Notes: a model not told the origin generated them from the sequence alone. DNA of 64,000 nt from Lactobacillus sp. (GCA_022484695.1 JAKVKU010000005.1:164776-228775); one strand, 5' to 3'; counted from the stretch's first letter, positions 19,273-28,010 are shown. Numbers and translations are program-made.

Positions 19273-21546
19273 ATGGCAGCTGGAATTTGGCGGGACCTGC
19301 AAGGCAATTGGGTCTTTTTAGCTATCAGTTTGTTGTTGACGGCCTGGTTGTGTTTGGGGACACACCCTTTATTGGCCGGGGGGATGTTACTGTTGGCCAT
19401 TGGACGCCTACTGTGGACCCGCTGCCTGGTTTTGATAGGGATTTGTGGGGGAACTTGCCTGATTTTTGCTTTATTTTGTCAAAGCCAGCAATATCCAAAG
19501 CCCGCTCCAGTACCAACCGCACCCACAACCATCAAAATTTTGGCAGATAGCTTGAAGGTCAACGGTGATTTTTTAACCTTTGTTGCCCAGGGGCAAGTCA
19601 ATGGCCGCCAGGTAAGTTTGGCGGGTAGTTATACTTTGAAAAATCCCCAAGAGCAACAATTTTTTAAAGACAACACCTTGAATTTAACCGCCACAATTGC
19701 CGGCGCTTTAACCCTGCCCAAAGCCAGTACCAACGTGGGGGAGTTTGATAGCCGGCAATATTACTGGCAGCAACAACGGATCAGGTACCAATTGCAGGTA
19801 TCACGTTTGTTGAAATTAACGGCACTTAAACAGCCCAGTTTATTCGATCGCATCCATCAATTACGGCGGGTTGTTGAACAGCACGTAGACGGGTTACCGA
19901 CGCCTTTAGATGTGTATGCCAAAGGCTTAGTGATTGGTAAATTTACCGGTACTACTGCCTTTAATGAAGCTTTAAGTACCTTGGGGATCATTCACTTATT
20001 TAGCTTGTCGGGGTTACATGTTTACGTCCTGTTGGCGGCCATTTTTTATCTTGGCAGTAAGTTATTTATCCCCAAGTCCTATTTAGAATGGGGGTTATTG
20101 GGGCTGTTGCCATTTTATGCTTTGCTGGCTGGCTCTGGAACGGGAATCAAGCGCGCCGTGGGGGTGGCAATATTAGCCATTGTGATTACGAAAAGTGGCC
20201 TCAACTTGGGACGATTGGATAAATTGAGCCTAATTTTTAGCATTCAGCTGTGGGAGAATCCCTATTTAATGTTTAGCCTTGGGGGAGTTTTGTGTTATTT
20301 ATTGGCCTTTGCGCTAATTTTTAATCGTCAGGTCAGCCTAATTGGCCAGCAAGTGATGTTGACCTTGGCCAGTTTGCCCTGTGTGTTGTATTTTCAATTT
20401 GAATGGCATCTGTTAAGTTTAATTTTGAATTTAGTGATGATCCCATTTTTTGAAGTGATTATTATGCCCTTGGTGTTCTTCAATGCTTTGTTGGGCCAGT
20501 TCATACCCCCAATCGTGGCCTTCAGTAATCAGTTATTGCTGTTAGTGGACCAAGGCCTACAAGGGGTAGCGGGTATGTCAGGCTTTAATGTGACCTTTGG
20601 CAAACCACCATTAGTCGTCGTTGTAGGCTTATCCGTGTTAAGTTTAGCCTTGATGAATCAACGTCAAAAATCCCAATGCAAACCACTGTTGCGCCTATAT
20701 TTAGGTCTATTGGGGCTCACTTTTGTAGCCATTCACTTCCCCTTAACTGGCCAAGTGACCTTTATTGATGTGGGCCAAGGCGATAGTATTTTGATCACCA
20801 CGCCATTCTTACGGCGGGTCTATCTAATTGATACCGGTGGCAAGCTCACTATTCCTAAACAACCTTGGCAACAGGGAACAATCCAAGCTACTGTCAACAA
20901 AGTGACCCTGCCATTTTTAAAACAACAAGGTATTGCGCACATCGATGGGGTATTTATCAGCCACCAGGATGCCGACCATCTGGGGGACTTAGCGGATCTA
21001 TTAAGGGGGATGCCCGTCAAGCAGATTTTTTATGCCCAGGGGTTAATGCAAAATCCACAATTTGCCAGAAAAGTGCAAGATTTTCAAAAACAACTGAAGT
21101 TACAACCGGTGCTGGCTGGCCAGACAGTCGTTACCCCGCAATTGCGGTTTAATGTGGTCCATCCCTTTAAAGCTGGTTTGGGCAGCAATGAAGATTCAAT
21201 GGCCCTACATGCCAAGATTGGCGGGCACAATTGGTTGTTTACTGGCGATTTAGGTAAGACCCAGGAATTGGCAATCAGTCGCCATTTTCAACTGCAGGCG
21301 GATTTTGTGAAATTGGGGCACCATGGCTCTAAGACTTCATCGCATCCCGCTTTTTTAAAAAAGTTACGCCCTAAACTAGCTTTGATTTCCTCAGGGCGTA
21401 ACAATCGCTATGGGCATCCCGACTTACAAACCATTCAAACGCTCCAGGCTTTAAAACTGCCCTACTTAGATACCCAAACCAGCGGGATGATAACTTGGAA
21501 ATACGGCTTATTCGGCTATAGTCGTTGGCAGGTATTTGGCCTATAA
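19273..21546 (+). CDS. comEC: DNA internalisation channel ComEC/Rec2
   Basis: This 757-residue membrane protein forms the pore through which single-stranded DNA enters during transformation. It has N-terminal helices, an OB-like DUF4131 region, the competence domain (LGIIHLFSLSGLHVYVL) with many membrane segments to about residue 490, and a C-terminal metallo-beta-lactamase-like domain starting at TFIDVGQGDSILI. The metal motif is intact (HQDADHLGD; later GDLG and LGHHGSKTSS), which suggests an active nuclease domain. The frame is full-length without interruption. ATG 19273 directly follows the comEA stop. Confidence 0.94.
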   Translation: MAAGIWRDLQGNWVFLAISLLLTAWLCLGTHPLLAGGMLLLAIGRLLWTRCLVLIGICGGTCLIFALFCQSQQYPKPAPVPTAPTTIKILADSLKVNGDFLTFVAQGQVNGRQVSLAGSYTLKNPQEQQFFKDNTLNLTATIAGALTLPKASTNVGEFDSRQYYWQQQRIRYQLQVSRLLKLTALKQPSLFDRIHQLRRVVEQHVDGLPTPLDVYAKGLVIGKFTGTTAFNEALSTLGIIHLFSLSGLHVYVLLAAIFYLGSKLFIPKSYLEWGLLGLLPFYALLAGSGTGIKRAVGVAILAIVITKSGLNLGRLDKLSLIFSIQLWENPYLMFSLGGVLCYLLAFALIFNRQVSLIGQQVMLTLASLPCVLYFQFEWHLLSLILNLVMIPFFEVIIMPLVFFNALLGQFIPPIVAFSNQLLLLVDQGLQGVAGMSGFNVTFGKPPLVVVVGLSVLSLALMNQRQKSQCKPLLRLYLGLLGLTFVAIHFPLTGQVTFIDVGQGDSILITTPFLRRVYLIDTGGKLTIPKQPWQQGTIQATVNKVTLPFLKQQGIAHIDGVFISHQDADHLGDLADLLRGMPVKQIFYAQGLMQNPQFARKVQDFQKQLKLQPVLAGQTVVTPQLRFNVVHPFKAGLGSNEDSMALHAKIGGHNWLFTGDLGKTQELAISRHFQLQADFVKLGHHGSKTSSHPAFLKKLRPKLALISSGRNNRYGHPDLQTIQTLQALKLPYLDTQTSGMITWKYGLFGYSRWQVFGL

Positions 21547-21628
21547 TAAATGAGACACTGAAATTAGTTTTTAAAGGAAGAGGTGCCTGATTTGGTTTGA
21601 CTCGGCAACGATCAAAACCAATCGTGAA

Positions 21629-22648
21629 ATGATGAAAATGAATGACTTAAAAAAACAACTTGCCCAACAAAAAATAGCCCCAATTTATTTAGTGTTGGGT
21701 GAAGAAGATTACTTAATTCAACAGGCTCAGACTTTATTTTTGAATTTATTGGCACCTGAAGAGCGGGATATGAATTTTGCCAGTTATGATTTGAGTGCGG
21801 ATTCCTTAGGATCGGCACTGGATGATGCTACCTCTGTACCCTTTTTTGGGGAACGTCGGCTGGTTTGGCTTAAAGAGCCAGCCTTTTTGACGGCACAAGA
21901 TACCAAGGCGCCAACAAACCAAGAGTTGGCCAGTTTGACGGCTTATTTAAATCATCCTTTAGATACCACTGTACTGGTCATTTTTGCCAAGGTTTCCAAG
22001 TTAGACGGCCGTAAAAAAATCAGCAAACTTGTCCAGAAACAGGCCACTGTGGTGGATGTGCAAAAATTGGCCCCAGCTGCCATCGAAGCGACCTTGACCC
22101 AGTTACTGCAGGCCAAAGACTATCAACTGGCCCCGGATTCAAAAGAGCTATTGATTCAACGCTCAGATGCTGATTTTTCAGCGATTGTAGCTAATTTAGA
22201 GAAGTTATTCATTGCCGCTGCTGATGATAAAGTCATCACCCGGCAAATGGTAGCAGAGTTAGTCTCGCCAACGTTGGAGGATAATGTTTTTGATCTGGTG
22301 GATCGGGTTTTACATCGCGATGTGCAAAGTGCCTTGGCCCTTTATCAAGACCTGCTGTTAAATAAAGAGGAGCCAATTCGCATCAATAGTATTCTTATCT
22401 CCCAGTTTCGCCTGTTGCTCCAAGTTAAAATTTTGGCTAAAAAGGGGATGACCCAAGGTAATTTGACGCAAATTTTAAAAGTGCATCCCTATCGGATCAA
22501 ACTTGCCTTAAAAACGGTCAAACAGTTCAGCCAGGTGGACTTAAGACAGGCTTATTTAGGCCTACAGGATAACGACTATCAGATGAAGTCCGGCCAGCAG
22601 GATAAGATGTTGCTGTTTGAGCTGTTCATGTTAAAATTTGCCAGTTAA
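21629..22648 (+). CDS. holA: DNA polymerase III subunit delta
   Basis: This protein of about 339 residues is the clamp-loader delta subunit, which opens the beta sliding clamp. Family features: IAPIYLVLGEEDYLI near the N-terminus, the AAA+ fold region, and the C-terminal helical collar (RINSILISQFRLLLQVKILAKKGM). ATG codons occur at 21629, 21632 and 21638; none has a ribosome binding site close by. AGGAAGAGGTG lies at 21575-21585, more than 40 bases upstream, followed by a two-codon ORF (TTG GTT TGA). The frame is open back to 21575, so a rare start such as CTG 21587 is possible. Confidence 0.9.
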   Translation: MMKMNDLKKQLAQQKIAPIYLVLGEEDYLIQQAQTLFLNLLAPEERDMNFASYDLSADSLGSALDDATSVPFFGERRLVWLKEPAFLTAQDTKAPTNQELASLTAYLNHPLDTTVLVIFAKVSKLDGRKKISKLVQKQATVVDVQKLAPAAIEATLTQLLQAKDYQLAPDSKELLIQRSDADFSAIVANLEKLFIAAADDKVITRQMVAELVSPTLEDNVFDLVDRVLHRDVQSALALYQDLLLNKEEPIRINSILISQFRLLLQVKILAKKGMTQGNLTQILKVHPYRIKLALKTVKQFSQVDLRQAYLGLQDNDYQMKSGQQDKMLLFELFMLKFAS

Positions 22649-22658
22649 GGCATTCAAA

Positions 22659-22702
22659 AAGGCCGTCTCAAACCTAGGTTTAGGTTTGAGACGGCCTTTT
22701 AT
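22659..22702. terminator. Bidirectional terminator between holA and rpsT
   Basis: An 18-bp perfect stem (22659-22676 with 22681-22698) and a 4-base loop is flanked by A on the left and T on the right, so it can work for holA and, in reverse, for rpsT. Confidence 0.93.
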
Positions 22703-22711
22703 CATAGCTAT

Positions 22712-22746
22712 AAAAAAAGAGACCTCAGACACAAAGTCCCAGTCTC
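22712..22746 (-). terminator. Second terminator for rpsT
   Basis: On the minus strand GAGACT (complement of 22741-22746) pairs with GGTCTC (complement of 22719-22724), followed by seven T. The stem is short. Confidence 0.55.
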
Positions 22747-22769
22747 GAAAACTATCTGTCTAGATTAAA

Positions 22770-23021
22770 TTATTTGTTTAATTTAGTCAGTCTTGATTTT
22801 GCATTTGCAGCTTTGTTAGCTTTGATCAAGCCTTTTGATTTGGCACGGTCAACAGCACTGATTGCTTGTGTATATAGTGCAGTACGATCATCACTGTTTG
22901 CAGCAACAGCTGTTTCAAATTTCTTGACAGCAGTACGCATAGCGCTCATTTGAGAAACGTTGCGTAAGTTAGCCTTACGGTTTGTTTCCACACGTTTGAT
23001 AGCTGATTTGATTTGTGGCAA
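22770..23021 (-). CDS. rpsT: 30S ribosomal protein S20
   Basis: This basic 83-residue protein binds 16S rRNA during early 30S assembly. It begins with the classical [20 protein letters not shown]. The start is TTG 23021, 7 bases after GGAGGT (complement of 23029-23034); an upstream in-frame ATG at 23036 would overlap the ribosome binding site. A TTG start is well known for S20 and contributes to its autoregulation in E. coli. It has its own promoter and faces rpsO. Confidence 0.95.
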   Translation of the reverse strand: MPQIKSAIKRVETNRKANLRNVSQMSAMRTAVKKFETAVAANSDDRTALYTQAISAVDRAKSKGLIKANKAANAKSRLTKLNK

Positions 23022-23078
23022 AGAGAACACCTCCAACGATATATTTACTAACCATCTTAATTAGTATACAACGAAGTT

Positions 23079-23107
23079 ATTATACAGAATTGTCCCTATT
23101 ATTGCAA
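23079..23107 (-). promoter_or_regulatory. Promoter of rpsT
   Basis: On the minus strand, TTGCAA (23107-23102), 17 bases, TATAAT (23084-23079). Confidence 0.8.
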
Positions 23108-23157
23108 TAAAAACTTGTAAAGGAAATTTACTTGATACGCGTCACTGTAAAAAAGAC

Positions 23158-23186
23158 TTGAAATTACGTCGAATTTTTATTATAGT
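23158..23186 (+). promoter_or_regulatory. Promoter of rpsO
   Basis: TTGAAA (23158-23163), 17 bases, TATAGT (23181-23186). The transcript has a leader of about 85 bases before rpsO. The leader can pair TATCTT with AAGATA around 23208-23247, consistent with an autoregulatory S15 leader, which is an inference. Confidence 0.75.
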
Positions 23187-23279
23187 ATGGATTGTGTTCT
23201 TTGCTACGGTATCTTAGTTTGGCGCGCACCCAACGTCTTACCAAGATAGCCGCGAATAACGTTTGAAAGGGTGATTAAA

Positions 23280-23549
23280 TTGGCAATTACACAAGAAGAA
23301 AAAAATGATATTATCAAGAAATATGCACGTCACGAAGGAGATACGGGTTCTGCCGAAGTCCAAATTGCAGTTTTAACAGCTGAAATCAATGCTTTGACAC
23401 AACATATGCGTCTTCATAAAAAAGACCACCATTCTTATGTTGGTTTGACTAAGAAAATTGGTCATCGTCGTAACTTACAAGCATATTTGCGTAATAAAGA
23501 TATCGTTCGCTACCGTGAACTTATCAAGAGCTTAGGCTTACGTCGCTAA
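23280..23549 (+). CDS. rpsO: 30S ribosomal protein S15
   Basis: This 89-residue protein binds the central domain of 16S rRNA. The sequence is typical throughout: [50 protein letters not shown] and the C-terminal [12 protein letters not shown]. The start is TTG 23280, giving exactly the family length; the in-frame GTG at 23271 is part of the ribosome binding site GAAAGGGTGA. A strong terminator follows. Confidence 0.96.
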   Translation: MAITQEEKNDIIKKYARHEGDTGSAEVQIAVLTAEINALTQHMRLHKKDHHSYVGLTKKIGHRRNLQAYLRNKDIVRYRELIKSLGLRR

Positions 23550-23557
23550 GCAAAACT

Positions 23558-23586
23558 ACGAGATCATTTTTTGATCTCGTTTTTTT
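23558..23586 (+). terminator. Terminator after rpsO
   Basis: ACGAGATCA (23558-23566) pairs with TGATCTCGT (23572-23580), followed by seven T. It lies upstream of the PNPase-like gene, which has no separate promoter that I can see. Confidence 0.9.
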
Positions 23587-23609
23587 GTCGACTTTTGGAG
23601 AAATTTATA

Positions 23610-24929
23610 ATGGGACAAGGACAACAGACATTTAAGACCTTATTTGGCAGCCAACTTATGACGATTGAGACCAATAAGTTAGCTTTGAATGCAGATGCCA
23701 GTGTTTTAATACGTTATGGGACCACCACTTTATTGAGCACCTTTGTCAAAAAACAGCAGCAGTCGGGTTTGACGCCAGCCTTTGCACTACAATTACAAAC
23801 CAGTGCTGCTTCAGGGGACTGGGCTTTAGCAAACGCCAAATTACAGCAATTGCCCTGGACGCAGCACTTAAAACAAATTAGTGGTCAGGCAATAGCTATC
23901 AATAATTTAGTTTTAACGGGCGAACAATCAGAAGCAGCTGGCTTAGCGGCTGTTTTTGGCAGCTCATTAGCGGCTTATCTAGGGGATGCCTTGGATCAAC
24001 CTTTAGCAAGCGTCACAGTGGCCCAAGTTGACGATAAGTTCATCTTGAATCCCACCTTACACCAAAGCCAGCAGGCAACTTTGAAATTGGCCTTAGTGGG
24101 CCAGCAAGCGGGCTTGCTGCAACTCAATGGCTGGGCCGATAATTTAACTGCCGACACTATCTTAGCGGCGGTGGCCTTTGGTCAGGCGGCCATTACCCGG
24201 TTTTGTGAGCACCAAATAACCATTAAAACGGTACTGCGGCAACAAAGTGGCCAAGGGAATATAACCAATATCCCGACAGCTGTCCCCCAAGCTGTGGTTC
24301 AGCATTTATCCATGACGACGGAATTTGACCCCGGTTTTTCTGGAACTGGCTTGGTGCAACAAGGCCAAGATCAAGTTTTAAGCCGTATTCAAGTGGGGAC
24401 AGTAGCCAAAACAGATCAGTTGCAAATGACCTATCATTTACCAGCGTTCGCCTTTGGCCAAGGGCTACAAGGGACGCCAGGATCGATTCAAGCCCAATTA
24501 GATCAGCACTTTTTGACCCAAGTGTTACAAGGGCTATTCCCAAAAGCTAGTGCGCAAGCGGGGCGACTAGATACCCAAGTGCTAACGGCCAGTGGCGGTC
24601 ATTTGGCTGCGGCGGTAACCGCTAACACCTTGGCTTTATTGGCGGCAGGTGTGCCCATTAAACAACCAGTTGTTGGGGCGACGGTTAATATTTTTGAACA
24701 ACACGGGGCTTTAAAATTGGGGCCACTACCCCAAAATGCTGACAGTTTAGGCGCTTTGACCATTGCAGGGACAGCCCAGGGCATTACCGCCATCACCGGC
24801 CTGGGGGCCAGGATATTGTGGAACCAACCCCTGATTCAAAGTGCCTTAACCTTAGCCAAATCAGCGCATCAAACAGGTTTAACCACGCTGGTCCAAACCT
24901 TAGGGGGCATCTTACCACCCTTTGATTAA
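23610..24929 (+). CDS. Degenerate PNPase-like protein (two RNase PH-like domains, no KH/S1)
   Basis: This 439-residue protein sits where pnp normally follows rpsO. The first half resembles the first RNase PH domain of PNPase (QTFKTLFGSQLMTIE, VLIRYGTTTLLSTF, AGLAAVFGSSLAAYLGD, INPTLHQSQQATLKLAL). The second half follows the second domain in outline (GTGLVQQGQDQVLSRIQVGT, NTLALLAAGVPIKQPVVGA, LTIAGTAQGITAI). Catalytic and phosphate-binding positions are lost: the family block RREIGHG reads TPGSIQA, NGSSSQAS reads TASGGHLAA, and GDMDFKVAGT reads DSLGALTIAGT. The KH and S1 RNA-binding domains are absent. An active phosphorylase is unlikely; a scaffold or RNA-binding role is possible. ATG 23610 has GGAG (23597-23600) at 9 bases. 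The long open frame argues against a recent pseudogene. Confidence 0.8.
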   Translation: MGQGQQTFKTLFGSQLMTIETNKLALNADASVLIRYGTTTLLSTFVKKQQQSGLTPAFALQLQTSAASGDWALANAKLQQLPWTQHLKQISGQAIAINNLVLTGEQSEAAGLAAVFGSSLAAYLGDALDQPLASVTVAQVDDKFILNPTLHQSQQATLKLALVGQQAGLLQLNGWADNLTADTILAAVAFGQAAITRFCEHQITIKTVLRQQSGQGNITNIPTAVPQAVVQHLSMTTEFDPGFSGTGLVQQGQDQVLSRIQVGTVAKTDQLQMTYHLPAFAFGQGLQGTPGSIQAQLDQHFLTQVLQGLFPKASAQAGRLDTQVLTASGGHLAAAVTANTLALLAAGVPIKQPVVGATVNIFEQHGALKLGPLPQNADSLGALTIAGTAQGITAITGLGARILWNQPLIQSALTLAKSAHQTGLTTLVQTLGGILPPFD

Positions 24930-25111
24930 CCCCCGGGGTATCCAATTGGCTGACTTTTAAATGAAAATTTGATTAGTATTGTTAACCCTTGATTTAAATA
25001 TGGTTTTTTAATCGCGGCTAGAATTCAGTGGTGGTATATTTTTATTGGAATTAGTGGTAGACTAAAAAACATTAAAAGTATCTAATTTTATTTTTTAAGT
25101 GAGGTTATTAT

Positions 25112-25249
25112 ATGTCTGGTTATAAGATGGCAGTCGTAGGTACCACTAGTATAGTTGGGACTCGTTTTATTGAACTTTTGGAAAAAGAATTTGTTTTGCC
25201 AATAAATTCCGTTAAACTTCTTGCTTCTAAACGTTCTGCAGGTAAATAG
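25112..25249 (+). pseudogene. asd: N-terminal remnant of aspartate-semialdehyde dehydrogenase
   Basis: ATG 25112 is 7 bases after AGTGAGG and opens 45 codons ending at TAG 25249. The peptide is plainly the start of Asd: it begins MSGYKMAVVGTTSIVGTRF and ends VKLLASKRSAGK. The glycine-rich NADP loop has changed (GATGxVG to GTTSIVG). The remaining 280 or so residues are absent. Its place before dapA and rnjB matches the Bacillus asd-dapG-dapA-rnjB order, so this is the relic of a complete gene. It may still be translated as a leader. Confidence 0.8.
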
Positions 25250-25396
25250 TTAACTACAATGACCAGATGCACCTTACAGCACATGGCACCAGCTTTGGCC
25301 GGGGCTTTTTGCATGTTTAAGTGAAGGGTGCAATGTCTAGCACACTCGAGGATCGCCTGTTGTTAATAACAGGCCTAAAGTATGGAGGAATTACAT
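25250..25396 (+). promoter_or_regulatory. Leader of dapA with a palindromic hairpin
   Basis: This stretch follows the asd remnant. GCCTGTT (25355-25361) and AACAGGC (25368-25374) form a 7-bp hairpin just before the dapA ribosome binding site. No lysine riboswitch or T-box was recognised. The rest is probably decayed asd sequence. Confidence 0.4.
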
Positions 25397-26275
25397 TTGC
25401 TTTTAGATGATGTATCAATTATTACCGCGATGGTGACGCCCTTTAATGATGACAATACCCAAGTTGATCATGAGCGCTTGGCGTTATTGATCGAACATTT
25501 GTTGGCCACTGGGACTGAGGCATTATTAGTCGGGGCAACGACTGGGGAAGGACCGACGTTAGCCAAGTCTGAAAAATTAGACTTGTTTCAAACCACGGTG
25601 GCGATGACCCAAGGAAGAGTGCCCGTTATTGCCAATGTGGGCAGTAACAACACCCAAGAAACGATTGATTTTATGAATGAAGTCGCTGAAATTTCCGGTA
25701 TTGACGCGGCCTTGGTCGTCGTCCCGTACTACAACAAACCAAATCAAGCCGGCTTATATGCCCATTTCAGTACAATTGCCAAGTTAGGAAAATTGCCTTT
25801 TTTGATGTACAATATTCCTAGTAGAACTGGTGTCACGATGGATGTGGCGACGACTTTGCGCTTAGCGCTATTGCCAAACGTGATCGGCATTAAGGATTGT
25901 ACCGGTGTGACGAATCTTTTGGCGTTAGTCCATGGGACGGAAGCCGAGGACTTTGCGGTTTATTCTGGTGAGGATAACTATGCCTTTGCGGCCAAAGCCA
26001 TCGGGGGCAATGGCGTTGTCTCGGTGGCCAGTCATATTTATGGTCAAGAAATCGCCCAGATGTATCATTTGATCGAATTGGGTAAGGTTAAAGATGCGGC
26101 TCAAATTCAGATGACTTTAGACCCTAAGATCGGGGCCTTGTTTGCCACACCTTCGCCTAGTGCCACGAAGGCTGTCTTGGCAGATAAAGGGATGCCAGTG
26201 GGCGGTGTGCGCCTACCACTGGTGATGCCAAGTGCGCTTGAGTTCGAAACAATTAAAAACACGATAGATAATTAA
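25397..26275 (+). CDS. dapA: 4-hydroxy-tetrahydrodipicolinate synthase
   Basis: This 292-residue TIM-barrel aldolase joins pyruvate and aspartate semialdehyde on the way to diaminopimelate and lysine. Motifs: ITAMVTPF at the N-terminus, GATTGEGPTL, VVPYYNKPNQAGLYAHF, MYNIPSRTG (catalytic Tyr) and the Schiff-base lysine in GIKDCTG. The start is TTG 25397 because GGAGG (25383-25387) lies 9 bases upstream; the ATG at 25382 is part of that site. The gene looks intact although its usual neighbour asd is reduced to a fragment. Confidence 0.94.
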   Translation: MLLDDVSIITAMVTPFNDDNTQVDHERLALLIEHLLATGTEALLVGATTGEGPTLAKSEKLDLFQTTVAMTQGRVPVIANVGSNNTQETIDFMNEVAEISGIDAALVVVPYYNKPNQAGLYAHFSTIAKLGKLPFLMYNIPSRTGVTMDVATTLRLALLPNVIGIKDCTGVTNLLALVHGTEAEDFAVYSGEDNYAFAAKAIGGNGVVSVASHIYGQEIAQMYHLIELGKVKDAAQIQMTLDPKIGALFATPSPSATKAVLADKGMPVGGVRLPLVMPSALEFETIKNTIDN

Positions 26276-26291
26276 ATAAAGAGGTGAAGAA

Positions 26292-28010
26292 ATGAGTCAA
26301 AATATAAAAGTTATCCCCCTAGGCGGTTTACGGGAAAATGGTAAAAATATGTATGCCGTTGAAGTGGATGACGAGATTTTTATTTTGGACTGTGGTTTAA
26401 AATATCCGGAAAATGAACTGTTAGGTATTGATGTGGTGATCCCGGACTTTTCATATTTAGAAGAGAATATTGACAAAATCGTGGGGGTCTTCTTGACCCA
26501 CGGACACGCAGATGCCATTGGGGCACTGCCTTATTTCTTGAAGAGTCGCGATATTCCAGTGTTTGGCTCTAAGCTCACAATTGAGCTGGCTAAAATCAAT
26601 ACGGAGCGGGATCCTTTATCAAAGAAGTTCAACGATTTTCACGTGGTTGATGAAAAAACGGCGATTGATTTTGAAAATGCGACGGTGTCTTTCTTTAAAA
26701 CGACCCATTCCATCCCAGGCTCCTTTGGGATCAGTATTAAGACCGAACTGGGCAATATTGTGTATACCGGTGACTTCAAGTTTGATCAGTCGGCCACACC
26801 GATGTATCAGACTGACTTTGCCCGCCTGACGCAAATTGGCGCCCAAGGGGTTATTTTATTGTTAAGTGATTCGGCCAATGCGGAATCTGCACGGCCCAGC
26901 GTGAATGAATTAGAAATTGGCCGTTATGTGGAGGAAACTTTTAAATACCATAATGGCCGGATCATTGTGGCTTCAGTGGCGTCAAATATTGCCCGGATTC
27001 AACAGGTTTTTGATGCGGCTTACCGCACCGGGCGCAAAGTCGTCTTGACGGGTCGGGATTTGGAACGCATTATTCGCACCGCCATGCGCTTGGATTATTT
27101 GAAAATCGAAAGCGACGATATTTTGGTGCCTATTAAAGACATGGCCAAATACGACGATGATCAGCTGGTTATCTTAGAAACTGGTCGGATGGGTGAACCT
27201 TTAAAGGCCTTGCAAAAAATGGCTCAAAAGCGTAACCGTAGCATTCACATTCATGAAAATGATTTGGTGTTTATCACGACAACCCCGTCTTATGCCATGG
27301 AAACCAACGTGGCTCGGACCAAGGATATGATTTACCGGGCCGGTGGCGAAGTGAAGTCGATTTCAGATGATCTTCATGCCTCGGGTCATGCCAATAAAAA
27401 TGAGTTGCAATTGATGATCAACTTGCTAAATCCCAAGTACTTGATGCCCATTCAAGGCGAATATCGCCTGATGGATGCCCATGCCGAAATTGCCCATGAA
27501 ACGGGCTTGCCCTTTAAAAATATCTTTTTAGCCCAAAACGGAGATGTATTATCCGTGGAAGCTGAAGGGGTTCACTTAGGGACAGCGGTGGATTCCGGCA
27601 ATGTCATGATCGATGGCAGCGGTGTTGGGGACATTGGCAACATTGTCTTGCGGGATCGCAAGGTTTTATCTGAGGATGGTATTTTTGTGGCCGTGGTGAC
27701 CATTGACCGCAAAAACAAAAAAATCGTTGCTAAACCAAAAGTCATTACCAGAGGTTTTGTTTATATCAAAGCTAATCGTGATTTGATGGCTGAAAGTATT
27801 GATATCGTGGCCAATACCATTCAAAATAACTTGGATCATAAGGAATTTGATTGGAGCACCTTGAAACAAGATTTACGCGAGGACTTGGGGCATTTCTTGT
27901 ATGAACAGACCCATCGCCATCCCGTTATTTTGCCTGTTATCATGGAAATCAATCAAAACAAATTGCGGTCTCAAAGTCGTAAACACCCAAGCAATACGCC
28001 TAATTCATAA
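26292..28010 (+). CDS. rnjB: Ribonuclease J2
   Basis: This 572-residue protein has the metallo-beta-lactamase and beta-CASP domains of RNase J. It degrades and matures RNA, usually in a complex with RNase J1. The metal motif reads THGHADAIGALPY: the last histidine of HxHxDH is replaced by Ala, which is characteristic of J2 and fits its weaker activity in Bacillus. Further features include SIPGSFGI, YTGDFKFD and the C-terminal dimerisation domain. Position after dapA agrees with B. subtilis rnjB. The start is ATG 26292 with GAGGTGA. Confidence 0.88.
   Translation: MSQNIKVIPLGGLRENGKNMYAVEVDDEIFILDCGLKYPENELLGIDVVIPDFSYLEENIDKIVGVFLTHGHADAIGALPYFLKSRDIPVFGSKLTIELAKINTERDPLSKKFNDFHVVDEKTAIDFENATVSFFKTTHSIPGSFGISIKTELGNIVYTGDFKFDQSATPMYQTDFARLTQIGAQGVILLLSDSANAESARPSVNELEIGRYVEETFKYHNGRIIVASVASNIARIQQVFDAAYRTGRKVVLTGRDLERIIRTAMRLDYLKIESDDILVPIKDMAKYDDDQLVILETGRMGEPLKALQKMAQKRNRSIHIHENDLVFITTTPSYAMETNVARTKDMIYRAGGEVKSISDDLHASGHANKNELQLMINLLNPKYLMPIQGEYRLMDAHAEIAHETGLPFKNIFLAQNGDVLSVEAEGVHLGTAVDSGNVMIDGSGVGDIGNIVLRDRKVLSEDGIFVAVVTIDRKNKKIVAKPKVITRGFVYIKANRDLMAESIDIVANTIQNNLDHKEFDWSTLKQDLREDLGHFLYEQTHRHPVILPVIMEINQNKLRSQSRKHPSNTPNS

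Noticed and set aside
23571..23610. Start of the PNPase-like gene at 23571
   Set aside because: The frame is open there, but the region contains the rpsO terminator; the ribosome binding site supports 23610.
25247..25315. A frameshifted continuation of asd after the stop codon
   Set aside because: Reading the other frames gives at most about 25 codons with no resemblance to Asd, so a simple frameshift does not restore the gene.
25250..25396. A lysine riboswitch or T-box before dapA
   Set aside because: None of the conserved blocks of either class were found; only a short palindrome is present.
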